64,000 bases of DNA from Rhizobium sp. AAP43 (GTDB taxonomy: Bacteria > Pseudomonadota > Alphaproteobacteria > Rhizobiales > Rhizobiaceae): contig NZ_LJHS01000041.1 in the NCBI RefSeq assembly GCF_001296045.1, positions 1-64,000 on the forward strand, read 5' to 3'. Below are positions 18,464-26,069 of this stretch, one piece after another. The position numbers were made by a program, and so were the translations under genes. Numbering within the stretch: the stretch's first letter is position 1; each line of letters opens with the position of its first letter. The notes under the pieces were generated by a model. It was given only the letters and a program-made list of their open reading frames with translations, had not been told where the DNA came from and ran no database searches.

Positions 18464-19429
18464 TTACTGCTGGAACAGCGTCAGGAGCTTTTCGGCACTG
18501 GTATTGGCAATCGAGAGCGCCTGGATGCCGAGCTGCTGCTGGGTCTGGAGCGCCTTGAGGCGAGTCGACTCTTCGTTCATGTCCGCATCGACGAGACGGC
18601 CAATACCCTTGGAAATCACATCCATGAGGTTGGAGACGAAGTTATCCTGCATTTCGATACGGCTGGTGATCGCGCCCAGGGTCGCGGCCGAATCGGTCAA
18701 CTGCTGAATGAGATCGTCGACGACGCTGATCATGTCGGCCAGGTCTTCGCTGCTTGTCGTCTCATCAATGGCAATCTCGGTTGCGCCTGCTGGTGCCGAG
18801 CCCATGTCGAGCAGGAAGTACTCGCGTGGGACACCTGTCGCGGGGTCGATGAGAAGGTCGGCGTCAATCGCCTTGGTCAGGAAGCCACGGCTGGAATCCT
18901 GGATGTCGATCAGCACCGAGTCGGCCGTGTCGAAATCGAGTGTCGTGACCTGAACGCTGCCGTCTGCGCCGCGGACGAAGGAGGAGACCACCTGCTTCAT
19001 GCCAAGGACGCCGGCATCGCTGTTGTAGAGCCAGTTTTCGCCGGAGAAGGACGCAGACTGGGCCGAGGAGACGAGCTGGTTCTTCAGCTGTGTCATTTCC
19101 TCGTTGATCTTGTTCTTGTCGACGCCAGGCTCGCTGGCCGCGACCAGCTTGGACTTAATCGTCGACATGACTTCGACAACGTTATCCAGGGCCGTGTAAG
19201 CGGTATCAACAGTCGCCGCACCAAGACCCAGTGCGTCCGCCACGGTGGAGAGTGCAGCATTGTCCGAACGCATCGTGGTCGCAATCGACCAGTAACCGGC
19301 ATTGTCCGACGCGGTTTCGACCCGGTAGCCGGAGGAGACCCGTCTCTGGGTCGTCTCAAGGTTGGTGTCGATCGAACGAAGCGTCTGGAGCGCAGCCATC
19401 GCGGCTGCGTTGGTCATAATGCTGGTCAT
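18464..19429 (-). CDS. flaC: Flagellin (fourth in the tandem array)
   Basis: This is a 321-residue flagellin from ATG 19429 (TSIMTNAAAMAALQTLRSID); upstream in-frame starts are rejected because the conserved flagellin N-terminus and an AAGGG ribosome site fit this ATG. The N-terminal D0/D1 (ASDNAGYWSIATTMRSDNAA) and C-terminal D0/D1 (VDADMNEESTRLKALQTQQ, ending in TLFQQ) are intact. The centre differs most from the other three copies and lacks their EEIxQLxEQL helix wording. The flaC/flaD names of rhizobia are assigned by order, so the symbol is tentative. It has its own leader and terminator. Confidence 0.9.
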   Translation of the reverse strand: MTSIMTNAAAMAALQTLRSIDTNLETTQRRVSSGYRVETASDNAGYWSIATTMRSDNAALSTVADALGLGAATVDTAYTALDNVVEVMSTIKSKLVAASEPGVDKNKINEEMTQLKNQLVSSAQSASFSGENWLYNSDAGVLGMKQVVSSFVRGADGSVQVTTLDFDTADSVLIDIQDSSRGFLTKAIDADLLIDPATGVPREYFLLDMGSAPAGATEIAIDETTSSEDLADMISVVDDLIQQLTDSAATLGAITSRIEMQDNFVSNLMDVISKGIGRLVDADMNEESTRLKALQTQQQLGIQALSIANTSAEKLLTLFQQ

Positions 19430-19493
19430 GCGTGATGCCCTTGAGAATTGTTTTGCGCATCCGGAAGCAAGCCGGTCGCGACGGGCGGGCATC
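19427..19493 (-). promoter_or_regulatory. Flagellin leader element with ribosome-site pairing, variant form
   Basis: On the mRNA, GATGCCC (19487-19493) can pair perfectly with GGGCATC (19434-19440), which holds the ribosome-binding site. Between them is a CCGG-N7-CCGG hairpin (19461-19475) followed by ATGCGC. In the other three flagellins the pairing segment lies after the CCGG hairpin instead of before it. A role in FlbT/FlaF control is inferred. Confidence 0.5.
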
Positions 19494-19735
19494 ATGCAGA
19501 CCAGCTCTCATCCGAGCGGTCCCCGTCGCATGTTAACAAATCATTAACAGCGCCAGTTAACAAAGGGTTATGGATGATGGCAAGCGCTACGGCCGGGGAA
19601 TTTTCCCATCGGCGGCAGCGCAGAAAGCCTCACGCAAGGCTCAAAAAGAAATCCGCGCCCCAAGAGGGGCGCGGATCTTGCCGAAAACACTGACGCGGTC
19701 AGGGCGGGACGAAGTCATCCCTAGCCGGATGCCGC
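19430..19735. other. Intergenic region between third and fourth flagellin genes
   Basis: These 306 bases hold no credible gene. From right to left they contain the terminator of the third flagellin (19651-19676), an AT-rich stretch with repeated GTTAAC/TTAAC words near 19530-19560 that probably includes the promoter of the fourth flagellin, and its structured leader (19427-19493). Confidence 0.6.
19651..19676 (-). terminator. Strong terminator of the third flagellin gene
   Basis: Perfect 11-base stem ATCCGCGCCCC / GGGGCGCGGAT with loop AAGA, followed on the minus strand by TTTCTTTTTG. It is 60 bp past the stop. Confidence 0.92.
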
Positions 19736-20734
19736 TTACTGACGGAAGAGCGTCAGGATGCTTTCGGAAGCGGAGTTGGCGATCGAGAGCGACTGGATGG
19801 CCAGCTGCTGCTGGGTCTGCAACGCCTTGAGGCGAGTCGATTCTTCGTTCATGTCGGCATCGACCAGACGGCCGATACCGGAGTCGATGGAGTCTGTGAG
19901 GGCAGCGACGAAGCTTTCCTGCATCTCGATCCGCATGGAGATCGAACCGAGGGCCGCGCCGGCGCTGGTCATGGACTGCAGGCCGTATTCAACCAGGGCC
20001 AGAGCTTCCTGCATGCCAGCATTGGTCAGGGTGGTGATATCGAGTGTGTCGATGGAGACACCGAGGATTTCGACTGGGTTGACACCGGCCGTACCATCAT
20101 TGTCCCAGTCAACTTCGGCATCGAAGGTTTCGGCAACGCTGCCGATGATACCAGAGGTGTAGTCGATCAGGCCGGTGGCGTCGCCGCCGAACAGGACGGT
20201 CATGCCGTCAGCGGTGGTCGCATCAAGCACGTATTCGGTGGTTGCGACCGAAACATTGCCGTTCGAGTCACGGATGAAGCCCGAGACGACCGTGACGTTT
20301 TCAGGCGCCGTGATCGTGTCTTCGCCGCCGGCTGCCCAGTTCTCACCGGAGAAGCTTGCGGATTCGGAGATCGAGCGAAGCTGCTCCTGCAGCTGATCGA
20401 TTTCTTCCTGGATCTTGGACTTGTCGACGCCTTCTTCCGTGGCGGCAACAACCTTTGCCTTGATTTCCTTGACGACTTCAATGGCGCTTTCCATAGCGGC
20501 ATAGGCCGTATCGATCTTGGCGGCGCCGAGGCCGAGTGCGTCCTGCACCGAGGAGAGCGCCATGTTGTCTGAGCGCATGGTGGTCGCAATGGACCAGTAG
20601 GCGGCATTGTCGGATGCATCGCCGACGCGAAGGCCTGAGGACACGCGCGCCTGGGTGTCCTGCATGCTCGAGTCGATCGTGCGGAGAGTCTGGAGTGCAG
20701 CCATCGCTGCGTTGTTGGTCAAGATGCTGGTCAC
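19736..20734 (-). CDS. flaD: Flagellin (third in the tandem array)
   Basis: This is a 332-residue flagellin starting at GTG 20734 (TSILTNNAAMAALQTLRTID). The GTG is chosen because it aligns with the MTSILTN starts of its paralogues and has AAGGGA seven bases upstream; longer in-frame readings are not conserved. D0/D1 ends are intact (ASDNAAYWSIATTMRSDNMA; VDADMNEESTRLKALQTQQ; ILTLFRQ). The centre is more acidic and longer than in FlaA (DAEVDWDNDGTAGVNPVEIL). In rhizobia several flagellins co-assemble into a rigid complex filament. The symbol is by position only. Confidence 0.9.
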   Translation of the reverse strand: MTSILTNNAAMAALQTLRTIDSSMQDTQARVSSGLRVGDASDNAAYWSIATTMRSDNMALSSVQDALGLGAAKIDTAYAAMESAIEVVKEIKAKVVAATEEGVDKSKIQEEIDQLQEQLRSISESASFSGENWAAGGEDTITAPENVTVVSGFIRDSNGNVSVATTEYVLDATTADGMTVLFGGDATGLIDYTSGIIGSVAETFDAEVDWDNDGTAGVNPVEILGVSIDTLDITTLTNAGMQEALALVEYGLQSMTSAGAALGSISMRIEMQESFVAALTDSIDSGIGRLVDADMNEESTRLKALQTQQQLAIQSLSIANSASESILTLFRQ

Positions 20735-20787
20735 GGTCGTGTCCCTTGAATGGCTAGTTTTCGGGGGGACATCCCGGTTCTTCCGGG
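20732..20787 (-). promoter_or_regulatory. Flagellin leader element with ribosome-site pairing
   Basis: On the mRNA a CCCGG/CCGGG hairpin (20773-20787) is followed by ATGTCCC (TGTCCC complement at 20766-20771) and then, 20 bases on, by AAGGGACA (20740-20745 and beyond), the ribosome site of the GTG start. TGTCCC and GGGACA are exact complements, so the ribosome site could be masked. Confidence 0.5.
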
Positions 20788-20904
20788 GACGATGATTGTG
20801 GCCTAATGCCTTTAACCAGTTCTTCGTCTTGGTTAATTCATCGTTACATGAGCCCATGTAACGTGCTTATGGTTAACGGCTGGTTAATCGATGATAACAA
20901 AAAA

Positions 20905-20926
20905 AAGCCGCCCCGGAGGGCGGCTT
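20905..20926 (-). terminator. Strong terminator of flaB
   Basis: Nine-base stem AAGCCGCCC / GGGCGGCTT with loop CGGA, followed on the minus strand by a run of eight T. It is 22 bp past the flaB stop. Confidence 0.95.
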
Positions 20927-20948
20927 CCATTTAGGAACTGTGCGCGTC

Positions 20949-21959
20949 TTAACGGAAGAGCGACAGGATGACTTCGGTCGAAGAGTTGGCAATCGACAGG
21001 GACTGAACAGCCAGCTGCTGCTGGGTCTGCAGTGCCTTGAGGCGCGTGGATTCTTCGTTCATGTCGGCATCAACGAGACGGCCAACGCCCGAGTCGAGCG
21101 AGTCAGACAGCTTGTTGACGAAATCTTCCTGCAGTTCGATGCGGGTGGAGATCGAACCGAGTTCAGCGCCGGCGCTGGTCATGGCAGCGAGTGCTGCATC
21201 AACGAGCGTCAGGGCTTCCGCCATGTCGGTGTTGGTGTAGTTGGTGATGTCCAGCGTGTAGACAGATTCGCCAGAAACGGCACCGGCAGCAGCCTGCACA
21301 CCAGCGGTGGACTGGTCGAAGTCGACGAGTGCCCAGTCGGTTGCAACACTACCGAGGATACCGGTTGCCGTGTCGATGACGCCCGTGGCATCGCCACCGA
21401 ACAGCAAGGTCATCTGCGGGTCACCAGCAGCAGCCTGCGCGGTTGCGTTCAGGTTATAGGACGTGGTCTTGACCGAAACGTTGTTGTTGGCGTCACGGAC
21501 GAAGCCGGAAACAACAGTCACGTCAACGGCGGCAGTTACGGTGTCGAGGCCACCGGCGATCCAGTTTTCACCGCTGAACGAAGCCGATTCGGCAATCGCC
21601 ATCAGCTGTTCCTGCAGCTGGGCAATTTCTTCCTGAACCTTGGCCTTGTCGACGCCTTCTTCAGTCGCGGTGACCAGCTTGGCCTTCATTTCCTTCACGA
21701 CTTCGATGGCCGATTCCATACCGGCATAAGCCGTGTCGACCTTGGAGGCGCCGAGGCCGAGGGCATCGGAAACGGCCGAGAGAGCCATGTTGTCGGAGCG
21801 CATCGTGGTCGCGATCGACCAGTAAGCGGCGTTGTCAGAAGCTTCACCAACCCGCATGCCGGACGATACGCGGCCCTGGGTTTCTTCCATGCCGCTGCTG
21901 ATCGTGCGCAGGGTCTGGAGTGCCGACATTGCGGCCATATTCGTAAGAATGCTCGTCAT
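20949..21959 (-). CDS. flaB: Flagellin FlaB
   Basis: This is a 336-residue flagellin from ATG 21959 (TSILTNMAAMSALQTLRTIS). Conserved helices are ASDNAAYWSIATTMRSDNMA, VQEEIAQLQEQLMAIAES, SASFSGENWIAGG and the C-terminal VDADMNEESTRLKALQTQQ with ILSLFR. The centre (residues 170-240) carries two Ala/Gly-rich insertions relative to FlaA. It is one of the filament subunits, with its own leader and strong terminator. The symbol follows the usual flaA-flaB order. Confidence 0.93.
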   Translation of the reverse strand: MTSILTNMAAMSALQTLRTISSGMEETQGRVSSGMRVGEASDNAAYWSIATTMRSDNMALSAVSDALGLGASKVDTAYAGMESAIEVVKEMKAKLVTATEEGVDKAKVQEEIAQLQEQLMAIAESASFSGENWIAGGLDTVTAAVDVTVVSGFVRDANNNVSVKTTSYNLNATAQAAAGDPQMTLLFGGDATGVIDTATGILGSVATDWALVDFDQSTAGVQAAAGAVSGESVYTLDITNYTNTDMAEALTLVDAALAAMTSAGAELGSISTRIELQEDFVNKLSDSLDSGVGRLVDADMNEESTRLKALQTQQQLAVQSLSIANSSTEVILSLFR

Positions 21960-22013
21960 GATTGTATTGCCCCTTGAATGGCTGAATAGGAAGGGACATT
22001 CCGGTCTCTCCGG
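21957..22013 (-). promoter_or_regulatory. Flagellin leader element with ribosome-site pairing (flaB)
   Basis: On the mRNA CCGG-AGAGA-CCGG (22001-22013) is followed by ATGTCCC (complement of GGGACA at 21993-21998) and then by CAAGGGGCA (21968-21973 core), the flaB ribosome site. TGTCCC pairs with GGGGCA through five Watson-Crick pairs and one G-U, so pairing is kept despite a base change in the ribosome site. Confidence 0.5.
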
Positions 22014-22362
22014 GAGCGGCGCACAGCATCATGCCTGCTAACTGGCTGAATTTATTAGTTAGCTCGCTACTCTGATGAGACCTAGATAACGGTATCAAGG
22101 TTAATGAAGCGCTAAACGAAAATGAAACTTGGGAAAATTTGCGAGAAAATTTGCAACCCTCGCGCGCATGCGCGCGTAGCAGATTATGTTTAACAAAACG
22201 GAAAGGCCGCATCCTTTCGGATGCGGCCTTGTTCGTAGCCCCCTGCCCGGATTCAGCCACCGGACGTTCGAGCATTTCCCGATCCCGCCTCTGGTCAGCC
22301 ACCAAGGCATACTGGGATGGGTCATTCGAAACCGACTGTTACCAGCCGGAATGCGCTTCCGA
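21960..22362. other. Intergenic region between flaA and flaB
   Basis: These 403 bases contain no credible gene. From right to left there are about 130 bases of unassigned GC-rich sequence after the flaA stop, the flaA terminator (22203-22230), an AT-rich part, an inverted repeat GCTAACT/AGTTAGC (22037-22043 and 22057-22063) that may mark the flaB promoter region, and the flaB leader. Confidence 0.6.
22203..22230 (-). terminator. Strong terminator downstream of flaA
   Basis: Perfect 12-base stem AAGGCCGCATCC / GGATGCGGCCTT with a four-base loop, followed on the minus strand by CCGTTTTGTT. It lies about 130 bp after the flaA stop, so the flaA mRNA would have an unusually long 3' tail. Confidence 0.9.
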
Positions 22363-23289
22363 TTAACGGAAGAGCGACAGGATGTTCTGCGAGTCGTTGT
22401 TGGCGATCGACAGAGCCTGGATTGCCAGCTGCTGCTGGGTCTGCAGGGCCTTGAGGCGGGTCGACTCTTCGTTCATGTCGGCGTCGACGAGACGGCCTAC
22501 GCCCTTCTCGATGGCGTCAGACAGCTTGGACGAGAAGTCCGACTGCAGTTCGATACGAGCAGAGAGCGAACCGAGCTGAGCGCCGGCGCTGGTCATCTTT
22601 TCCAGTGCAAGGTCAACCGAAGCCAGAGCCACGTCGAGGTCGTCGTTTTCCACGTCCAGGTCGGTGATCTTGATCGAAGCAACGGCAGCAGCGGCGCCGG
22701 CGACGGTAACCTGATCCGTCGAGGTCAGGATCGATTCCTGCGTGTCATCAACTTCGCCCTGGGCGTCGAGACGATACAGCAGGTTGTCCTGGCTCTGGAC
22801 GTAAGATGTCGTCTTGACACCAACGTTGCCCGAAGCGTCACGGACGAAGCCGGAGACAACGGTCTTGGTTTCAGGCGTTTCAATCGCGAGGAAGTTTTCG
22901 CCGTTGAAGGACGAGCTCTTTGCGATCGACTCAAGCTGTTCCTTGAGCTGAACGATTTCTTCCTGAACCTTGGCCTTGTCGACGCCCTGTTCCTGAGCTG
23001 CGACTACCTTGGCCTTGATCTCCTGCATAACGTCGATTGCCGATTCCATACCGGCATAACCGGTATCGACCTTGGCAGCGCCAACGCCGAGCGCGTCGGT
23101 GACAGCGGACAGAGCAAGGTTGTCAGATTTCATCGTGGTCGAGATCGACCAGTAGGCAGCGTTGTCCGAAGCCTTGGAAACCTTCAGGCCGGTCGAAATG
23201 GCGCTCTGCGTGGATTCCATGCTCGAGGAGATCGAACGGAGAGTAGAAAGCGCAGACATAGCGCTGGAGTTGGTCAGAATGCTGGCCAT
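22363..23289 (-). CDS. flaA: Flagellin FlaA, likely principal flagellin
   Basis: This is a 308-residue flagellin from ATG 23289 (ASILTNSSAMSALSTLRSIS). It is the shortest and first of the four copies, the position held by the principal flagellin FlaA in rhizobia. The conserved helices (ASDNAAYWSISTTMKSDNLA; VDADMNEESTRLKALQTQQ; ILSLFR) are intact, and the centre is compact. The 238 bp gap after fliP carries its own promoter and leader. Confidence 0.94.
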   Translation of the reverse strand: MASILTNSSAMSALSTLRSISSSMESTQSAISTGLKVSKASDNAAYWSISTTMKSDNLALSAVTDALGVGAAKVDTGYAGMESAIDVMQEIKAKVVAAQEQGVDKAKVQEEIVQLKEQLESIAKSSSFNGENFLAIETPETKTVVSGFVRDASGNVGVKTTSYVQSQDNLLYRLDAQGEVDDTQESILTSTDQVTVAGAAAAVASIKITDLDVENDDLDVALASVDLALEKMTSAGAQLGSLSARIELQSDFSSKLSDAIEKGVGRLVDADMNEESTRLKALQTQQQLAIQALSIANNDSQNILSLFR

Positions 23290-23351
23290 AGGTCTTGTCC
23301 CTTTGAACTAAATACTGATTGGGGACATACCGGACTTCAAGATTTACCGGT
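23287..23351 (-). promoter_or_regulatory. Flagellin leader element with ribosome-site pairing (flaA)
   Basis: On the mRNA ACCGG (complement at 23346-23350) and CCGGT (23329-23333) flank a 12-13 base loop. ATGTCCCC follows, then 20 bases, then AAAGGGACA, the ribosome site. TGTCCC (from GGGACA at 23322-23327) is an exact complement of GGGACA (from TGTCCC at 23296-23301). Confidence 0.5.
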
Positions 23352-23527
23352 CAGCGACGGTTCGGCTTCATGCCATTTGGTATTTTCTATTTGGTACCAG
23401 ACCCGTCGTGTGAGGACCAAATTCGCAGCCAATTCTTGCCAACCCCTTAATCTCGCAGGGGCGTGCCGGGATTCAAAAACCTATGGTAAACAAGGGCGTA
23501 ATGGTTAACGCACCATCGTCCCAATCG

Positions 23528-24265
23528 TTAAACAAACGATCGGACGAGGCTCCCGACCAGGAGGTTCCAGCCGTCGATCAAGACAAAGAACAAGATCTTG
23601 AATGGCAGTGAAATTGAGGTCGGTGGAAGCATCATCATACCCATGGCCATGGTAATTGTTGCCACCACCATATCGATGACCAGAAAGGGCAGAATGATCA
23701 GGAAGCCGATCTCGAAACCGCGACGGATTTCCGAGAGCATGAAGGCCGGAACGAGGACGCGGTAGTCGACCTTGCCATCCACGACCGTCGTCTGGCCGCG
23801 CTCGTTGGCGAGGTCGACAAAGAGGCGCAAGTCCTTGTCCCGGGTGTTTGCCGTCATGAAGGTGCGGAAGGGCTCGGCTATGCGTGCCACTGCTTCGGCT
23901 TCGGTAATCTGATTGTTCAAGAGCGGTTGCACGCCATCGCGCCACGACGTGTCCATGGTCGGCGCCATGACGTAAAAGGTCATGAAGAGCGCCATGCTGG
24001 TCAGGATCATGTTGGATGGGGTGGTGGCCAGTCCCATCCCTGAGCGCAGGATGGCAAAAGCAATCAGAAAGCGCGGAAAGCTCGTGACCATGATCAGGAT
24101 GCCAGGCGCTACAGAGAGCACCGTGAGCAATCCGAAAGTACGAATGATCCAGGCCGCCACCGATCCATCGATCGGGGTGTTGAAAATATCCGTCGGGAAC
24201 TGCTGCGCGTGAGCCAGTTCCGGCGCCATCATCATGACGGCGACGAGGAGGAGGATTCGAATCAT
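23528..24265 (-). CDS. fliP: Flagellar export gate protein FliP
   Basis: This 245-residue membrane protein has a cleavable N-terminal signal segment (ending PELAHA, near residue 20) and about four transmembrane helices. Signatures include LSVAPGILIMVTSFPRFLIA, ILRSGMGLATTPSNMIL and a C-terminal LPFKILFFVLIDGWNLLV. It nucleates the FliPQR channel. Its start overlaps fliL by four bases. It is the last gene before the flagellin array. Confidence 0.96.
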   Translation of the reverse strand: MIRILLLVAVMMMAPELAHAQQFPTDIFNTPIDGSVAAWIIRTFGLLTVLSVAPGILIMVTSFPRFLIAFAILRSGMGLATTPSNMILTSMALFMTFYVMAPTMDTSWRDGVQPLLNNQITEAEAVARIAEPFRTFMTANTRDKDLRLFVDLANERGQTTVVDGKVDYRVLVPAFMLSEIRRGFEIGFLIILPFLVIDMVVATITMAMGMMMLPPTSISLPFKILFFVLIDGWNLLVGSLVRSFV

Positions 24266-24792
24266 TCGATCACAAACGTTCTGAACATCACTTTCGATAC
24301 GCGCCCTTCCGAACGAAGGTCAACACGCTCTTCTATGTCATCCTTGAGATATTGAAATCCGCGCGGCCCCTCGATCTGCTGGAGAGACACAGTGCGCAGA
24401 TAACTGAGAATATCCTGGTGGACGTCCTCGGCGACTTTGACGTCCGGCGGGCCGTTGAAAAGGATCGCAACCTCAAGCCGGACCCAGTTTTCCGAAGGGT
24501 AAGCGAGATTCGTGGTGATCGGCTCCAGCGCGACCACCCCATTCGCTTCCGTCGAGATTGGAGGAATGCCTTCCTCCTCCTTCTTTCCAGCCTCGCCGCC
24601 TTCCGCAGCAGCCTTGGCCTCTTCCGCCGCCTTGGCTGCTTCCGCTGCCTGTTCGACACGCGGCGCCAGCATGCCGCCAATGACCCAACCACCGCCGGCG
24701 CCGACCACGGTCAACAGAATGAGCGGCACGAGAAGTCCCATCAATCCGGACTTCTTCTTGCCTGTGGCTTCCTGGTTTTCGTCCAAGCTCAT
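24262..24792 (-). CDS. fliL: Flagellar basal-body protein FliL
   Basis: This 176-residue protein has one transmembrane helix (LMGLLVPLILLTVVGAGGGWV, about residues 18-38), an Ala/Glu-rich linker, and the FliL periplasmic domain with a VRLEVAILF strand, a DILSYLRTVSLQQIEGP helix and the terminal VSKVMFRTFVIE. FliL surrounds stator units and stabilises rotation. It is coupled to fliP by ATGA and lies 24 bp after flgH. Confidence 0.93.
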   Translation of the reverse strand: MSLDENQEATGKKKSGLMGLLVPLILLTVVGAGGGWVIGGMLAPRVEQAAEAAKAAEEAKAAAEGGEAGKKEEEGIPPISTEANGVVALEPITTNLAYPSENWVRLEVAILFNGPPDVKVAEDVHQDILSYLRTVSLQQIEGPRGFQYLKDDIEERVDLRSEGRVSKVMFRTFVIE

Positions 24793-24816
24793 GACGTCCC
24801 TGCCCTTCCGTTCGGA

Positions 24817-25536
24817 TCAGAAGGGCGAGTAGATGTCGACGACCTGCTGGCCGATCGGCGGCTGCTGCACTTCCGTCAGGCGACCACGGCCGCCATAGGA
24901 GATGCGGGCTTCTGCGATCTTCTCGTAGGAGATCGTGTTGTCGGCATCGACATCCTGCGGACGCACAATACCAGCCACGTTCAGGATACGCAGTTCGTGG
25001 TTGACGCGCACCTCCTGCGATCCGCTGATCAAGAGATTGCCGTTCTCGAGAACGCCGGTCACGACTGCCGCCACGAGCAGCGTAAGCTTTTCGGAGCGTT
25101 CGGTCGAACCCTTGCCCGATGAACTGGTGTTGGAGTCCGTCGACAGATTGCCCGTGGTCCCGGTATCTGTCGAGAAGCCAAGGAAATTCGAAATTTCCGC
25201 ACCCCAGGTCAGGCCGGTCGAATTGTCGCGACTGCGGTCCGTCTCATTGCTGAAGTTGGCTTTGTCATTGATCTGAATGTCGATCGTCAGGATATCACCC
25301 ACATTGAGCGCGCGTGCATCCTTGAACAGGGCCGACTGGCTGTCGCTCCAGAGCGAATAGCCGCTGGCCGTTTGCGCGGCTTGCTTCGGGTACATGGCCA
25401 TCTGTGGCGTCTGGCTGTAACGCAGGCCGGAGCCGATTGGGCTCATCGACGGCGCGTTGCCGATCTCCTTGACGGTCTGGCTCTGGCAACCTGCCAGAAG
25501 GAGAATGGCCATGAGAGCCGGGATGCGCTTCGTCAT
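24817..25536 (-). CDS. flgH: Flagellar L-ring lipoprotein FlgH
   Basis: This 239-residue protein begins with a lipoprotein signal whose lipobox is LLAGC (lipidated Cys17). The body has the FlgH pattern SLWSDSQSALFKDARALNVG, GDILTIDIQINDKANFSNET, and a C-terminal VRPQDVDADNTISYEKIAEA. It forms the outer-membrane L-ring. Its start overlaps the motE stop by four bases. Confidence 0.96.
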   Translation of the reverse strand: MTKRIPALMAILLLAGCQSQTVKEIGNAPSMSPIGSGLRYSQTPQMAMYPKQAAQTASGYSLWSDSQSALFKDARALNVGDILTIDIQINDKANFSNETDRSRDNSTGLTWGAEISNFLGFSTDTGTTGNLSTDSNTSSSGKGSTERSEKLTLLVAAVVTGVLENGNLLISGSQEVRVNHELRILNVAGIVRPQDVDADNTISYEKIAEARISYGGRGRLTEVQQPPIGQQVVDIYSPF

Positions 25537-26069
25537 GATGGGTCCTTCGATGTATTGCGATCGGAAGCACTCGACATGATCGAGGCAACCTTGGCCGCCT
25601 TTTCGGGGCTCATTTCCGTGAGAATCAGGCTCGACTGGCGCGGCGGGAGCTTCATGATGATCGCAGCAGCCAGGATGACATCCGTCTGCTCCAGCTGCGG
25701 CGCGGCTGCGTCCGGTGCCATCTTCTTGTAGATCTCAAGAAGCTGCCCCTCCGCCTGCTTCATGAAATCGTTGCGGCGGGTCAGCCAGTCTTCGTATTCG
25801 GCGCGGCGCTTCTCCAGAACCGCGATGCGGCCATCGACATCCGCCTGGAGCTTGTCCAGTTCCTGTTTTTGCAAGAGGTAACGCTGGTCGCGTGCCGCAT
25901 CGGCAATGCCGGTGCAGAATTGCTGAATTTCAGCTTCGGAGGCGCTTTCGAGTGGTGCTTGCTGGCCAACTGCCGTGCCGGCAAAGGCCGGAAGTGTGGC
26001 AATCAGGCCGACAATTGCCAGATTGCGCAGCGCCGTGGACGAGGTCACGATATCAAGCTTCTTGATCAT
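25533..26069 (-). CDS. motE: Motility chaperone MotE
   Basis: This 178-residue protein has an N-terminal signal segment (LAIVGLIATLPAFAGTAVG), a charged coiled coil at about residues 55-110, and the MotE/MgtE-N-like C-terminal domain (AAAIIMKLPPRQSSLILTEM, SPEKAAKVASIMS). In S. meliloti MotE is a periplasmic disulfide-linked dimer that folds and stabilises MotC. One cysteine (QQFCTG, near residue 52) lies before the coiled coil and could form that bond. It is coupled to both flgI and flgH by ATGA overlaps. Confidence 0.92.
   Translation of the reverse strand: MIKKLDIVTSSTALRNLAIVGLIATLPAFAGTAVGQQAPLESASEAEIQQFCTGIADAARDQRYLLQKQELDKLQADVDGRIAVLEKRRAEYEDWLTRRNDFMKQAEGQLLEIYKKMAPDAAAPQLEQTDVILAAAIIMKLPPRQSSLILTEMSPEKAAKVASIMSSASDRNTSKDPS

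Noticed and set aside
17660..19435. Plus-strand ORF of 591 codons across the FliH-like gene and a flagellin
   Set aside because: It crosses two real genes and a terminator, and its composition is that of reversed flagellin codons.
23380..23410. Direct repeat TTTGGTA and KpnI-type palindrome upstream of flaA
   Set aside because: Too short to call an operator. It may belong to the flaA promoter but I cannot support it.
22186..23508. Plus-strand ORF of 440 codons opposite flaA
   Set aside because: Antisense shadow of flagellin; the other flagellins have similar ones.
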